64,000 bases of DNA. It comes from an uncultured Pelagibacteraceae bacterium (lineage in GTDB: Bacteria > Pseudomonadota > Alphaproteobacteria > Pelagibacterales > Pelagibacteraceae). The DNA lies in assembly GCA_902624315.1 (NCBI GenBank), contig CACNXC010000004.1:1-64000 (forward strand), read 5' to 3'. This document shows, piece after piece, positions 36,144 to 45,224 of the stretch (positions within the stretch are counted from its first letter, which is position 1; every line of letters starts with the position of its first letter). Position numbers and translations under genes: made by a program. The notes under the pieces were generated by a model. It was not told where the DNA came from and did not search any database. It worked only from the letters and a program-made list of their open reading frames with translations.

Positions 36144-38216
36144 ATGGCAGAATTTTTTTTAGAATTATTTAGTGAGGAAATTCCAGCTAATTTACAACAA
36201 AATTTTCGTGAAAAACTTTTAGAGGAATTTAGAGAATATTTTATCAATAAATCTATAAAATCAAAAAAAAGTTTTTCATTATCAACTCCAAACAGAGTAA
36301 TTATCGTATTTGAGGGTTTACAAAAAAAAATTAAAGTTGGGTCTAAGGAAATAAAAGGACCCAAAACTAGTGCTCCTGTAGAAGCAATTGAGGGTTTTTT
36401 GAGATCAAATAAAATTGACAAAAAACAACTTATTAAACGTGATACAGAAAAAGGAGAATTCTACTTTTTTAAAACACCCTCGAAAACATTGAACACTTCA
36501 GATTTGTTAAAAGATTTAATACCAAAACTTTTAGGTAGCTACCAATGGAAAAAATCAATGAAATGGGGTGAATTTAACCTTAATTGGGCGAGACCACTAA
36601 AGTCTATTTTATCAGTGTTTGATGAAAAAATAATAGATTTTAAATTTTACCATCTAACTTCTTCTAATAGGACCTTTATTGATAAGGATTATGAGGAAAA
36701 AACAGGAGTATTTAAAAATTTCAAATCTTATGAAAGATTTATGAAAATACATGGAACGATTGTTGATCAAACTAAAAGAAAACAAATTATTCAAAAGGAA
36801 TTCACAAAGATATTAAGTAAAAAAAAATTATTTATTTTAGAAAATTTAAAATTATTTGATGAGGTTGTAGATTTAGTTGAATGTCCAAACGTTTTACTAT
36901 GTGATTTTGACAAAAAATTTTTGTCGATTCCGAAGGAAATACTTATTTTGACTATGCAGTCACATCAAAAATATTTTCCTACGATTGATAAAAATAATCA
37001 AATTACAAATCAATTTTTACTCGTTGCAAATAAAAAAGACCAAAAAGGGTTAATCAAACTTGGAAATCAAAGAGTTGTTGATGCTAGATTGAGCGATGCA
37101 GAATTTTTTTGGAATAAAGATAAAACACAAAATTTAGTGAAAAAGGTATCTGAATTAAAAAAAATTAATTTTTTCAAGGGACTTGGAACCTATTTTGATA
37201 AAGTTCAGCGAATGAGAAGATTAGGTGGAATGATATCTGATGAATTATTAATTAGTAAAGAAAAAGTAGAATTATCAGCATCTATTTGTAAAACAGATTT
37301 AACTTCTGATTTAGTTGGTGAGTTTCCTGAATTACAGGGAATTATGGGAGGCTATTTTTCTGCACAACAAGGTTTTGATAAAGATATTTGTTTATCAATA
37401 ACTGAACAATATTTACCGATTGGATTAGTTTCAAATGTACCAAAAAAACCTTTCAGTATTGCTTTATCGATGACAGACAAAATAGATAATCTTGTTGGTT
37501 TTTTTGGGATTGATGAAAAACCCACAAGTTCAAAAGATCCGTTTGCACTTAGAAGAGTGGCGCTTGGTATTATAAGAATAATAATTGAAAATAAAAAAGA
37601 TTTAAAATTAAACGATTTATTGAATTATTCTATTGGTTTATATCAAGAACAAAATTTTACTCTCGTAAATGATGATTTAAAAAAAGATTTAAGTAATTTC
37701 TTAAAAGATAGATTTAGATATTATCTTAAAGAAAAAGATATTCGATTTGATATCATTGAGGCAACGATTTCAAATTTTTCAACTAATAAATTGTTTTCAT
37801 CTTTCGAAAAAGCAAGATGTGTAAATAGAGTAATAAATAATCAAATTGGTATAGATATAACATCAAGTTATAAAAGGGCTTCCAATATACTTCAAAGTGA
37901 AATGGAAAATAAAGAAATTGAAATAACTAATTCAACTGATCCTGGTATTTTTAAAAGCGATTATGAAAAAAATTTGTTTAAAAAGATTACTGATATAAAG
38001 AAGTATTATTCAGATATAGATAATAATGAAAATTTTGAAGAATCTTTATCGATCTTAGCTGGAGCAAAAAAAGAAGTTTTCGAATTTTTTGATAATGTCA
38101 AAGTGAATGAAGATAATGAAGATTTAAGAAAAAATCGTTTGGAACTTATAAATATGTTATGTAAAACCTTTCAAAATTTTATGAATTTTCAATTGTTAAA
38201 AGCAAATAATGAATAA
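36144..38216 (+). CDS. glyS: Glycine--tRNA ligase beta subunit
   Basis: MAEFFLELFSEEIPANLQQ start (ATG 36144); TDLTSDLVGEFPELQGIMGGYFS. Confidence 0.97.
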   Translation: MAEFFLELFSEEIPANLQQNFREKLLEEFREYFINKSIKSKKSFSLSTPNRVIIVFEGLQKKIKVGSKEIKGPKTSAPVEAIEGFLRSNKIDKKQLIKRDTEKGEFYFFKTPSKTLNTSDLLKDLIPKLLGSYQWKKSMKWGEFNLNWARPLKSILSVFDEKIIDFKFYHLTSSNRTFIDKDYEEKTGVFKNFKSYERFMKIHGTIVDQTKRKQIIQKEFTKILSKKKLFILENLKLFDEVVDLVECPNVLLCDFDKKFLSIPKEILILTMQSHQKYFPTIDKNNQITNQFLLVANKKDQKGLIKLGNQRVVDARLSDAEFFWNKDKTQNLVKKVSELKKINFFKGLGTYFDKVQRMRRLGGMISDELLISKEKVELSASICKTDLTSDLVGEFPELQGIMGGYFSAQQGFDKDICLSITEQYLPIGLVSNVPKKPFSIALSMTDKIDNLVGFFGIDEKPTSSKDPFALRRVALGIIRIIIENKKDLKLNDLLNYSIGLYQEQNFTLVNDDLKKDLSNFLKDRFRYYLKEKDIRFDIIEATISNFSTNKLFSSFEKARCVNRVINNQIGIDITSSYKRASNILQSEMENKEIEITNSTDPGIFKSDYEKNLFKKITDIKKYYSDIDNNENFEESLSILAGAKKEVFEFFDNVKVNEDNEDLRKNRLELINMLCKTFQNFMNFQLLKANNE

Positions 38217-40866
38217 GTTAATTTTAAATTTTAAATCTAAAGATTCTAAAAAAATTAAAAATCCCAAAAATTTTTTAGGGGGTAAAGGTGCTAATTTATC
38301 GGAAATGGGAAGAATGGGTCTTCCAGTTCCGCCTGGATTTACAATTTCAACAAACGTCTGTGATCTTTTTTACCAAAATAAAAAGAGATTGAATTCTTCA
38401 TTGATAAATCAAATTAAAAAAGAGTTAAAGATAATTGAAAAAGATGTAAAAAAAAAATTTGGGGATCTAAAAAATCCACTTTTATTGTCTGTGAGATCTG
38501 GTGCTAGAGTATCTATGCCCGGTATGATGGATACAATACTTAATCTTGGTTTGAATGACAAAACTGTTAAGGCACTAGCAAACAAAACCTCTAACGGAAG
38601 ATTTGCAAAAGATAGTTATAGAAGATTTATTCAAATGTATGGAAATGTTGTTCTTGGAGTAGAAAGTTATCATTTTGAGGAACTTATAGAAAATTATAAA
38701 TTAACCAAAGGAGTTTTGCTGGATACAGAACTTGATGAAGATGATTGGGATGGTTTAATAAACGATTTTAAAAATATTGTTAAAGAAAAAACAAAAAAAG
38801 AATTTCCTCAAGATGTTTATCAACAATTATTTGGAGCAATAAGTGCAGTATTTCTATCTTGGGAAAGTAATAGAGCTAAAATTTATAGAAAGTTAAATCA
38901 TATACCTTCTGAATGGGGCACAGCAGTTAACGTGCAATCTATGGTTTTTGGAAATATGGGAAATGATTGTGCTACTGGAGTTGTTTTTACAAGAAATCCG
39001 TCAGACGGATCAAATAATATTTATGGAGAGTATTTAATTAATGCTCAAGGAGAGGATGTAGTAGCAGGAACAAGGACACCGCAATATATTACGAAAAAAG
39101 CCAAACGAGAGGCAAAAGTTGAAGCACTTTCTATGGAAGAGTCTATGCCAAAAGTTTATTTACAGCTTCATAAGATTTTAAAAAAGTTAGAGGCGCATTA
39201 CAAAGATATGCAAGATGTAGAATTTACAGTTGAGAATGAAAAATTATGGATACTACAAACCAGGTCAGGTAAAAGGACTGCGAAATCAGCAGTTAAGATT
39301 GCTGTAGATATGGTTAAAGAAAAATTGATTTCAAAAAAACAAGCTATTTTAAGAATTGATCCAAATTCTTTGGATACATTATTGCACCCAACTTTGGATG
39401 AAAAAAGCTCTATAGAAATAATTGCAAATGGTTTGCCTGCTTCACCAGGGGCTGCTAGTGGAAAAGTAGTGTTTACATCTGAAGAAGCTGAAAGACTTAA
39501 TAATATGATGCAAGATGTAATATTGGTTAGAGTAGAAACTTCTCCAGAAGATATTCAGGGTATGCACGCTGCTAAAGGAATATTGACTGCTAGGGGAGGA
39601 ATGACTAGTCATGCAGCTGTTGTTGCAAGAGGGATGGGTAGACCATGTGTTTCAGGCTCAAGTGAAATTGATATTGATTATGAAAAAAAAATTTTCAAAA
39701 CTGCTTCATTGGAAATTAAAGAAGGTGATATAATCACAATTGATGGGTCCTCTGGAAGAATTATTTTAGGAAGCGTACCAACAGTAAAACCCGAAATTTC
39801 TGGTGACTTTTCAAGGTTAATGGGTTGGGCTGACAATCTTAGAAAACTTAAAGTTCGAACAAATGCAGAAACTCCATTAGATACAAAAGTTGCAAGAGAT
39901 TTTGGAGCAGAGGGAATTGGCTTATGTAGAACGGAGCATATGTTTTTTGATGAGGAAAGAATTATTTCTGTTCGAGAGATGATACTTTCTAAAACTAAAG
40001 ATGATAGATTAAAAGCACTCTTAAAGCTTTTACCACATCAAAAAAAAGATTTTGTTGAAATATTCAAAATTATGCATGGATTACCAGTTACAGTTCGTTT
40101 ACTTGATCCTCCATTGCATGAGTTTTTACCAAAATCTGAAAAGGAAATTTCAGAGGTTGCAGAAGTGGTTGGTACAAGTGTTAAAGAAGTAAAATCTAGA
40201 ATTGATGAACTTCATGAACAAAATCCCATGCTTGGACACAGAGGTTGTAGATTAGGTATTTCATTCCCTGAAATTTATGAAATGCAATGTGAGGCAATTT
40301 TTAAAGCTTTGTCAGAGCTTAAAAAAAATAAACAAAAATTTGCATTCCCTGAAATAATGATTCCACTTGTGTCGACTGAGGCAGAAATCAAAATAATGAA
40401 AGACCTTGTAATTAATACCGCAAGAAAAGTACAAAAAGAAAATAAAGTAAAAATAGAATTTTTAGTCGGAACAATGATTGAGCTACCAAGAGCAGCAATT
40501 AAAGCAAAAGATATAGCAAAACATGCTGAGTTTTTTAGCTTTGGGACTAATGATTTAACGCAAACTACTTTTGGTATTAGCAGAGATGATAGTGGAAAAT
40601 TTCTGAATGATTATATTGAAAACAAGATTTTTTCAATTGATCCGTTTATTTCAATAGATGAAGGTGTAGAAGATTTAGTTGAGATAGCTGTTACTAAAGG
40701 AAAAAAACAAAACAAAAAAATTAAGTTAGGTATTTGCGGTGAACACGGAGGTGATCCTAAAAGTATATATTTTTGCTCAAAAATAGGTCTTAATTATGTT
40801 TCATGTTCTCCATATAGAGTTCCAATAGCAAGACTGGCTGCAGCCCAGGCTGAAATAAATAAATAG
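38209..40866 (+). CDS. ppdK: Pyruvate, phosphate dikinase
   Basis: GGKGANLSEMGRMGLPVPPGFTI; GGMTSHAAVVARGMGRPCVSG; GTNDLTQTTFG. Confidence 0.98.
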   Translation: MNKLILNFKSKDSKKIKNPKNFLGGKGANLSEMGRMGLPVPPGFTISTNVCDLFYQNKKRLNSSLINQIKKELKIIEKDVKKKFGDLKNPLLLSVRSGARVSMPGMMDTILNLGLNDKTVKALANKTSNGRFAKDSYRRFIQMYGNVVLGVESYHFEELIENYKLTKGVLLDTELDEDDWDGLINDFKNIVKEKTKKEFPQDVYQQLFGAISAVFLSWESNRAKIYRKLNHIPSEWGTAVNVQSMVFGNMGNDCATGVVFTRNPSDGSNNIYGEYLINAQGEDVVAGTRTPQYITKKAKREAKVEALSMEESMPKVYLQLHKILKKLEAHYKDMQDVEFTVENEKLWILQTRSGKRTAKSAVKIAVDMVKEKLISKKQAILRIDPNSLDTLLHPTLDEKSSIEIIANGLPASPGAASGKVVFTSEEAERLNNMMQDVILVRVETSPEDIQGMHAAKGILTARGGMTSHAAVVARGMGRPCVSGSSEIDIDYEKKIFKTASLEIKEGDIITIDGSSGRIILGSVPTVKPEISGDFSRLMGWADNLRKLKVRTNAETPLDTKVARDFGAEGIGLCRTEHMFFDEERIISVREMILSKTKDDRLKALLKLLPHQKKDFVEIFKIMHGLPVTVRLLDPPLHEFLPKSEKEISEVAEVVGTSVKEVKSRIDELHEQNPMLGHRGCRLGISFPEIYEMQCEAIFKALSELKKNKQKFAFPEIMIPLVSTEAEIKIMKDLVINTARKVQKENKVKIEFLVGTMIELPRAAIKAKDIAKHAEFFSFGTNDLTQTTFGISRDDSGKFLNDYIENKIFSIDPFISIDEGVEDLVEIAVTKGKKQNKKIKLGICGEHGGDPKSIYFCSKIGLNYVSCSPYRVPIARLAAAQAEINK

Positions 40867-40884
40867 AATTTAGTTAAGTTATAA

Positions 40885-41667
40885 ATGTTACCAAATTTTT
40901 TAAAACCTTATCATACAGCTTTATCTAATTTAATTAGGCTTGGAAGAAAATCAGATGGTGGATATGTTATAGACAAACGTGTTATAAGTAAAACTAGAGC
41001 AATTATTACTTGTGGACTTGAAGCCGAATGGAGTTTTGAAAAACAATTCCAAGAATACAATAAAAATTGTAAAATTTTAGCTTTTGACCACACAGTCAAC
41101 AATAAATTTTGGGCTGATAGATTTTTAAAAGATTTTATTTCTTTATTATTGTTGAGAAAAATTAAACCTTATCAAATATTAGATGTTTTCAAATTTGTGC
41201 AATACTTAACTTTTTTCAAGGGTAAAAATAAACATTATTTAAAAAAAATTGTTTCAAAAAAGACAAAACAAAATAATCAAATCACAATTTCTGAGGCAAT
41301 CGGAGACAATAAGGATATTATCTTAAAAGTAGATATTGAAGGTGATGAATATAAGGTTTTAAAAGAAATTAATGAAAATTTTAACAAACTAAATTTAGTA
41401 ATTATAGAATTTCACGAACTTCAAAAAAATTTAAAAAAAATAAAAGACTTCATAAATCAAACAAAGCTAAGAAATATTCATATAAGTGCAAATAATTATG
41501 GTATGGTAGACAATAAGGGTATCCCCCAAGTAATTGAAATGACATTAATAAATCCAAAAAAATTTAAGATAAAAAAACAAAAAACGACAAGAAATTATCC
41601 TATTCAAGGTTTAGATTATAAAAATCGTAAAAGAGGACCTGAAATTAAAATCTCTTTTAAAAAATAG
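40885..41667 (+). CDS. FkbM-like methyltransferase domain protein
   Basis: SDGGYVID, DIILKVDIEGDEYKVLKEI, LVIIEFHEL. Confidence 0.65.
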   Translation: MLPNFLKPYHTALSNLIRLGRKSDGGYVIDKRVISKTRAIITCGLEAEWSFEKQFQEYNKNCKILAFDHTVNNKFWADRFLKDFISLLLLRKIKPYQILDVFKFVQYLTFFKGKNKHYLKKIVSKKTKQNNQITISEAIGDNKDIILKVDIEGDEYKVLKEINENFNKLNLVIIEFHELQKNLKKIKDFINQTKLRNIHISANNYGMVDNKGIPQVIEMTLINPKKFKIKKQKTTRNYPIQGLDYKNRKRGPEIKISFKK

Positions 41668-41676
41668 ATATAACAA

Positions 41677-43041
41677 TTAGCTATTTTTTCTTAAAACCGA
41701 TATTGAACTTGTAGATTCTAAAAAAATTATAATTAATTTTTTATCTTTAGAGATTATCATATCACGAACTCTTTCATTTAGTAAAAAGTAATCATGTTTA
41801 ATAACTTTATCTCTATTCTCATTTAGCTTAATGTAGTGAAGTCCTAAATCCTGATCGGCAATCTCATTTCCCATTGCTCCAATTAAAAATTCTGTATCTG
41901 CTTCATTAAGGGAAATTGTTTGACTAATACCAATTGATGGATCAAAATATTTAATAGGTTCTTCAAAACCAAATTTTTTATGAGATTTATTAAGTGGTGC
42001 TTCTTTCAATATTTTGTCTGAATAATTCTTTGCATAATGTTCTCCATACGATGAAATCGGCCATCCGAAATTTTTAACTTTTAAAAAAGGTTTATTATTA
42101 ATATTGATTTCGTCACCACCTTTTGGTCCATGCTCAGTAGATAAAATAAAGTCAAATTTTTTACTGTAATATAAACCTTGTGGATTTCTATGGCCCATGG
42201 ATACAATCTCTGAATTTTTATTTTGAATGTTAATTTTTAAAATTTTTCCAAAGTCGCTTTTAAAATCTTGTGAAAGGGGTCTATTTCTAAAATCTCCTGT
42301 AGTAAATAATAGGTTTGAACTATCAAGATTTACAATTCTTCCGCCTGCACCTTGGTGAGCCCAAAATCCATGATTGTTATTTTTATCAACGCAATTTAAT
42401 GTTTGATAAAATAAATTAAAATCTAAAAATTTTTCATTTAATTCGCTAAAAATAATTTTAAGATCGTAACAATTATCTTTTCTTTCACCAATATATGAGA
42501 CGTATAATTTATTATTGTCTATATGAATGTCCTTAATACCATATTGCTCATGAAAATAAAATTTATCATATTTTATTATTGAATTAATATTTGAGTCGAT
42601 TTTTATAAAATTTTCTAAGTTATTAAGATTAGTAAATGCAAAAATTCCATCATAAGTTGCGATCAATAAATTTTTATCATTATTATAAAAGTCAATATAT
42701 GCTGTCCCAGTAGCACCACGATTACCATTAAATAAAATATCCTTAGTTGAATATTTTGAATAAGAAAAATTATTCAATCCATCAAGTTTTTTATCTTTAA
42801 ATATATTTTTAAAAGTGATCCCTTTTTTATTAATTATATCATTTAAGTTTTTTCCGTCTTCGAATAATTTTTTTTGTATTTTAGCTAGCTGATTATTTCT
42901 AGTTTTAAGTTGATTTACTATGTTTGAAATCTCATTTTTTTTGGATGCTGAACTCTTCTTGTTAATTTGGTGACCAATAATTAATAAAGCAATTAAAAAT
43001 GCTATTATTATAAGATAAATAAAATTTGCTTTAACTTTCAT
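41677..43041 (-). CDS. Membrane-anchored glucose/sorbosone (PQQ-dependent) dehydrogenase-like beta-propeller protein
   Basis: N-terminal TM plus coiled coil; GHRNPQGLYYSKKFDFILSTEHGPKGGDEIN...NFGWPISSYGEHY. Confidence 0.8.
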   Translation of the reverse strand: MKVKANFIYLIIIAFLIALLIIGHQINKKSSASKKNEISNIVNQLKTRNNQLAKIQKKLFEDGKNLNDIINKKGITFKNIFKDKKLDGLNNFSYSKYSTKDILFNGNRGATGTAYIDFYNNDKNLLIATYDGIFAFTNLNNLENFIKIDSNINSIIKYDKFYFHEQYGIKDIHIDNNKLYVSYIGERKDNCYDLKIIFSELNEKFLDFNLFYQTLNCVDKNNNHGFWAHQGAGGRIVNLDSSNLLFTTGDFRNRPLSQDFKSDFGKILKINIQNKNSEIVSMGHRNPQGLYYSKKFDFILSTEHGPKGGDEININNKPFLKVKNFGWPISSYGEHYAKNYSDKILKEAPLNKSHKKFGFEEPIKYFDPSIGISQTISLNEADTEFLIGAMGNEIADQDLGLHYIKLNENRDKVIKHDYFLLNERVRDMIISKDKKLIIIFLESTSSISVLRKNS

Positions 43042-43117
43042 TTAAACTTTCCTACACTTTATATTTAAATTTTACTAAATAAATTTTAAAAATTTTAAGC
43101 GACAAAAAATACTTTAT

Positions 43118-43287
43118 AGGGGGGGCGTTCTGTTGCCAGGTGCCCCAAACCCCGTTTACTCAATTAATAAATTAATTAAGCAGCAATTGCGTAACTTTCG
43201 TTAGCATTTATAAATTAGCCCTTTACGGAGGAACAATTCCGAACGAAAGAATAGCCTTTAGTCACCCGTCGAATCTAGTTCACCCCC
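43118..43287 (-). ncRNA. ssrA: Two-piece tmRNA, coding (mRNA-like) piece
   Basis: Minus strand starts GGGGGTGAACTAGATTCGACGGGTGAC; tag ORF GCT AAC GAA AGT TAC GCA ATT GCT GCT TAA; 3' GGGGCACCTGGCAACAGAACGCCCC hairpin/pseudoknot; ends approximate at 3'. Confidence 0.92.
43176..43205 (-). other. tmRNA proteolysis tag reading frame ANESYAIAA-stop
   Basis: Frame in the coding piece ending YAIAA, like E. coli YALAA; resume codon inferred as GCT. Confidence 0.82.
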
Positions 43288-43299
43288 ATAAGTTGTAAT

Positions 43300-43378
43300 T
43301 GGTGGAGGTGGTGGGTACTGCCCCCACGTCCGCAATGGTTATTACGAAATTCGTTTATCGTCATAGTTGGAAAACCAA
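43300..43378 (-). ncRNA. ssrA: Two-piece tmRNA, acceptor piece (5' end approximate)
   Basis: Minus strand ...TTGCGGACGTGGGGGCAGTACCCACCACCTCCACCA; CACCTCC pairs with GGGGGTG of the coding piece (7 bp incl. G3-U70), CCA encoded. Confidence 0.88.
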
Positions 43379-43421
43379 CTTTATTAATATAAAAGGAATC
43401 GCAAGAGATTCAATAACAATC

Positions 43422-44369
43422 ATGAAATTAACTAAAGAACAATCTGCGGAAATAAAGAGTCAGCAGTCTCAAAATAATAAAACAAAAAGGGTTGTAGTAT
43501 CAGAGTTGGAAAATATTCTTTATGAGGCAATACCAGCTTTAGATCATGGTTTTGTAAGGGTAGTTGATTACATGGGTGATGATACATCCATCGTTCAAGC
43601 TGCAAGAGTTTCTTATGGAAAAGGAACTAAACAAGTATCAACTGATGCCGGATTGATAAAATATTTGATGCGTCATTGGCATAGCACACCATTTGAAATG
43701 TGTGAAATTAAATATCACATCAAATTACCAATTTTTATAGCACGTCAATGGATAAGACATAGAACTGCAAATGTTAATGAATATTCTGCAAGATATTCTA
43801 TTTTAGATAAAGAATTTTACTTACCAACCTCTGAAAATTTAGCAGCTCAATCAACAAGTAATAGACAAGGAAGAGGGAATGTCCTTGAAGGAAGTCAAGC
43901 AAAAGAGGTTTTAGAGCTTTTGAAAAATGATGCTGAAAGAACTTATTCCAATTATGAAATCATGCTTAATGAAAGATATGATGGATCTACTATAGATGAT
44001 AATAAAAAAGGCTTAGCTAGGGAACTTGCTAGAATGAATTTAACATTAAACACTTATACTCAGTGGTATTGGAAAACAGATCTTTTAAATTTAATGAATT
44101 TTTTAAGACTCAGAGCAGATCACCATGCTCAATATGAAATTAGAGTTTATGCCGACATTATGTTGGATACATTAAAAAAGTGGGTGCCAATAACTCATGA
44201 AGCTTTTATGGATTATAGAGTAGGTGGTACAGAGGTTTCTGCTAAAGGAAATGTCGTTATTCAAAAATTAATTAAAGGTGAAGACGTCTCTTTAGAAAGC
44301 TCCGGTTTGTCCAAAAGGGAGTGGAATGAGTTAATGGAGTCTTTTAATCTAAAAGATAAGTTGATTTAA
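43422..44369 (+). CDS. thyX: Flavin-dependent thymidylate synthase
   Basis: [15 protein letters not shown] ThyX motif; start set to ATG 43422 because the upstream extension overlaps tmRNA. Confidence 0.95.
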   Translation: MKLTKEQSAEIKSQQSQNNKTKRVVVSELENILYEAIPALDHGFVRVVDYMGDDTSIVQAARVSYGKGTKQVSTDAGLIKYLMRHWHSTPFEMCEIKYHIKLPIFIARQWIRHRTANVNEYSARYSILDKEFYLPTSENLAAQSTSNRQGRGNVLEGSQAKEVLELLKNDAERTYSNYEIMLNERYDGSTIDDNKKGLARELARMNLTLNTYTQWYWKTDLLNLMNFLRLRADHHAQYEIRVYADIMLDTLKKWVPITHEAFMDYRVGGTEVSAKGNVVIQKLIKGEDVSLESSGLSKREWNELMESFNLKDKLI

Positions 44370-45174
44370 TTTTATTAGCAAAATCTATATAAATTTTTGA
44401 AATTTCACAATTTGGATCTTCCTCAACTATTGGTTTTCCATTATCACTTGTCTTTGCTATTTCAGAATTAATTGGTATTTCTCCTAAAAATTCTTTATTA
44501 AATTCTTCTGAGGTTTTGCGAACTCCACCCTCACCAAATATTTTATATTTTTTATTATCATCTCCAATGAAGTAACTCATGTTATCAACAAGTCCTAAAA
44601 TTTTTATCCCTAATTTATCAAACATTTTAATTCCTCTTTTTACATCTAACAAAGCCACTTCTTGAGGTGTAGAAACTATGATTGCTCCGTCCATTTTTAT
44701 CTCTTGTGAGAAAGTTAACTGCGTGTCTCCTGTGCCTGGAGGCATATCTACAATTATGAAGTCCAAATCTTTCCAATTTACTTTTTGAGTAAAAGTTCTT
44801 ATTGCACTGGTTACCATTGGACCTCTCCAAATCATTGGAGTTTGCTGATCGGTAAGAAAACCAATAGACATACACTGAATATCATATTTAATTATAGGAT
44901 CTAGTTTTTGGCCATCACTTTTTGGTTTTTCATCTATACCAAACATTTTTGGAATTGAAGGTCCATAAATGTCTGCATCTAACAAACCAACTTTACATCC
45001 AATATGTTTTAAAGCTAATGCAAGGTTGGATGCGAAAGTTGACTTTCCAACCCCTCCTTTTGCACTCGAAATTGCAATAGTAAATTTTGTTCCAATAATT
45101 GGTTTTTTGGTGAATACCTTTCGTCCATTATCTTTACTCGTTGCGGCACTAAGTTCTGGCTTTTTATCAGACAT
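44344..45174 (-). CDS. Mrp/NBP35 (ApbC) family P-loop Fe-S carrier ATPase
   Basis: [47 protein letters not shown]. Confidence 0.93.
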   Translation of the reverse strand: MSDKKPELSAATSKDNGRKVFTKKPIIGTKFTIAISSAKGGVGKSTFASNLALALKHIGCKVGLLDADIYGPSIPKMFGIDEKPKSDGQKLDPIIKYDIQCMSIGFLTDQQTPMIWRGPMVTSAIRTFTQKVNWKDLDFIIVDMPPGTGDTQLTFSQEIKMDGAIIVSTPQEVALLDVKRGIKMFDKLGIKILGLVDNMSYFIGDDNKKYKIFGEGGVRKTSEEFNKEFLGEIPINSEIAKTSDNGKPIVEEDPNCEISKIYIDFANKIKSTYLLD

Positions 45175-45224
45175 TTTTTGATCTTAGCTTGTTTTTGTGA
45201 AATTAGACACTATATAGATAGTCT

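Noticed and set aside
36116-36421. 101-aa minus-strand ORF inside glyS
   Set aside because: Antisense to the conserved GlyS N-terminus.
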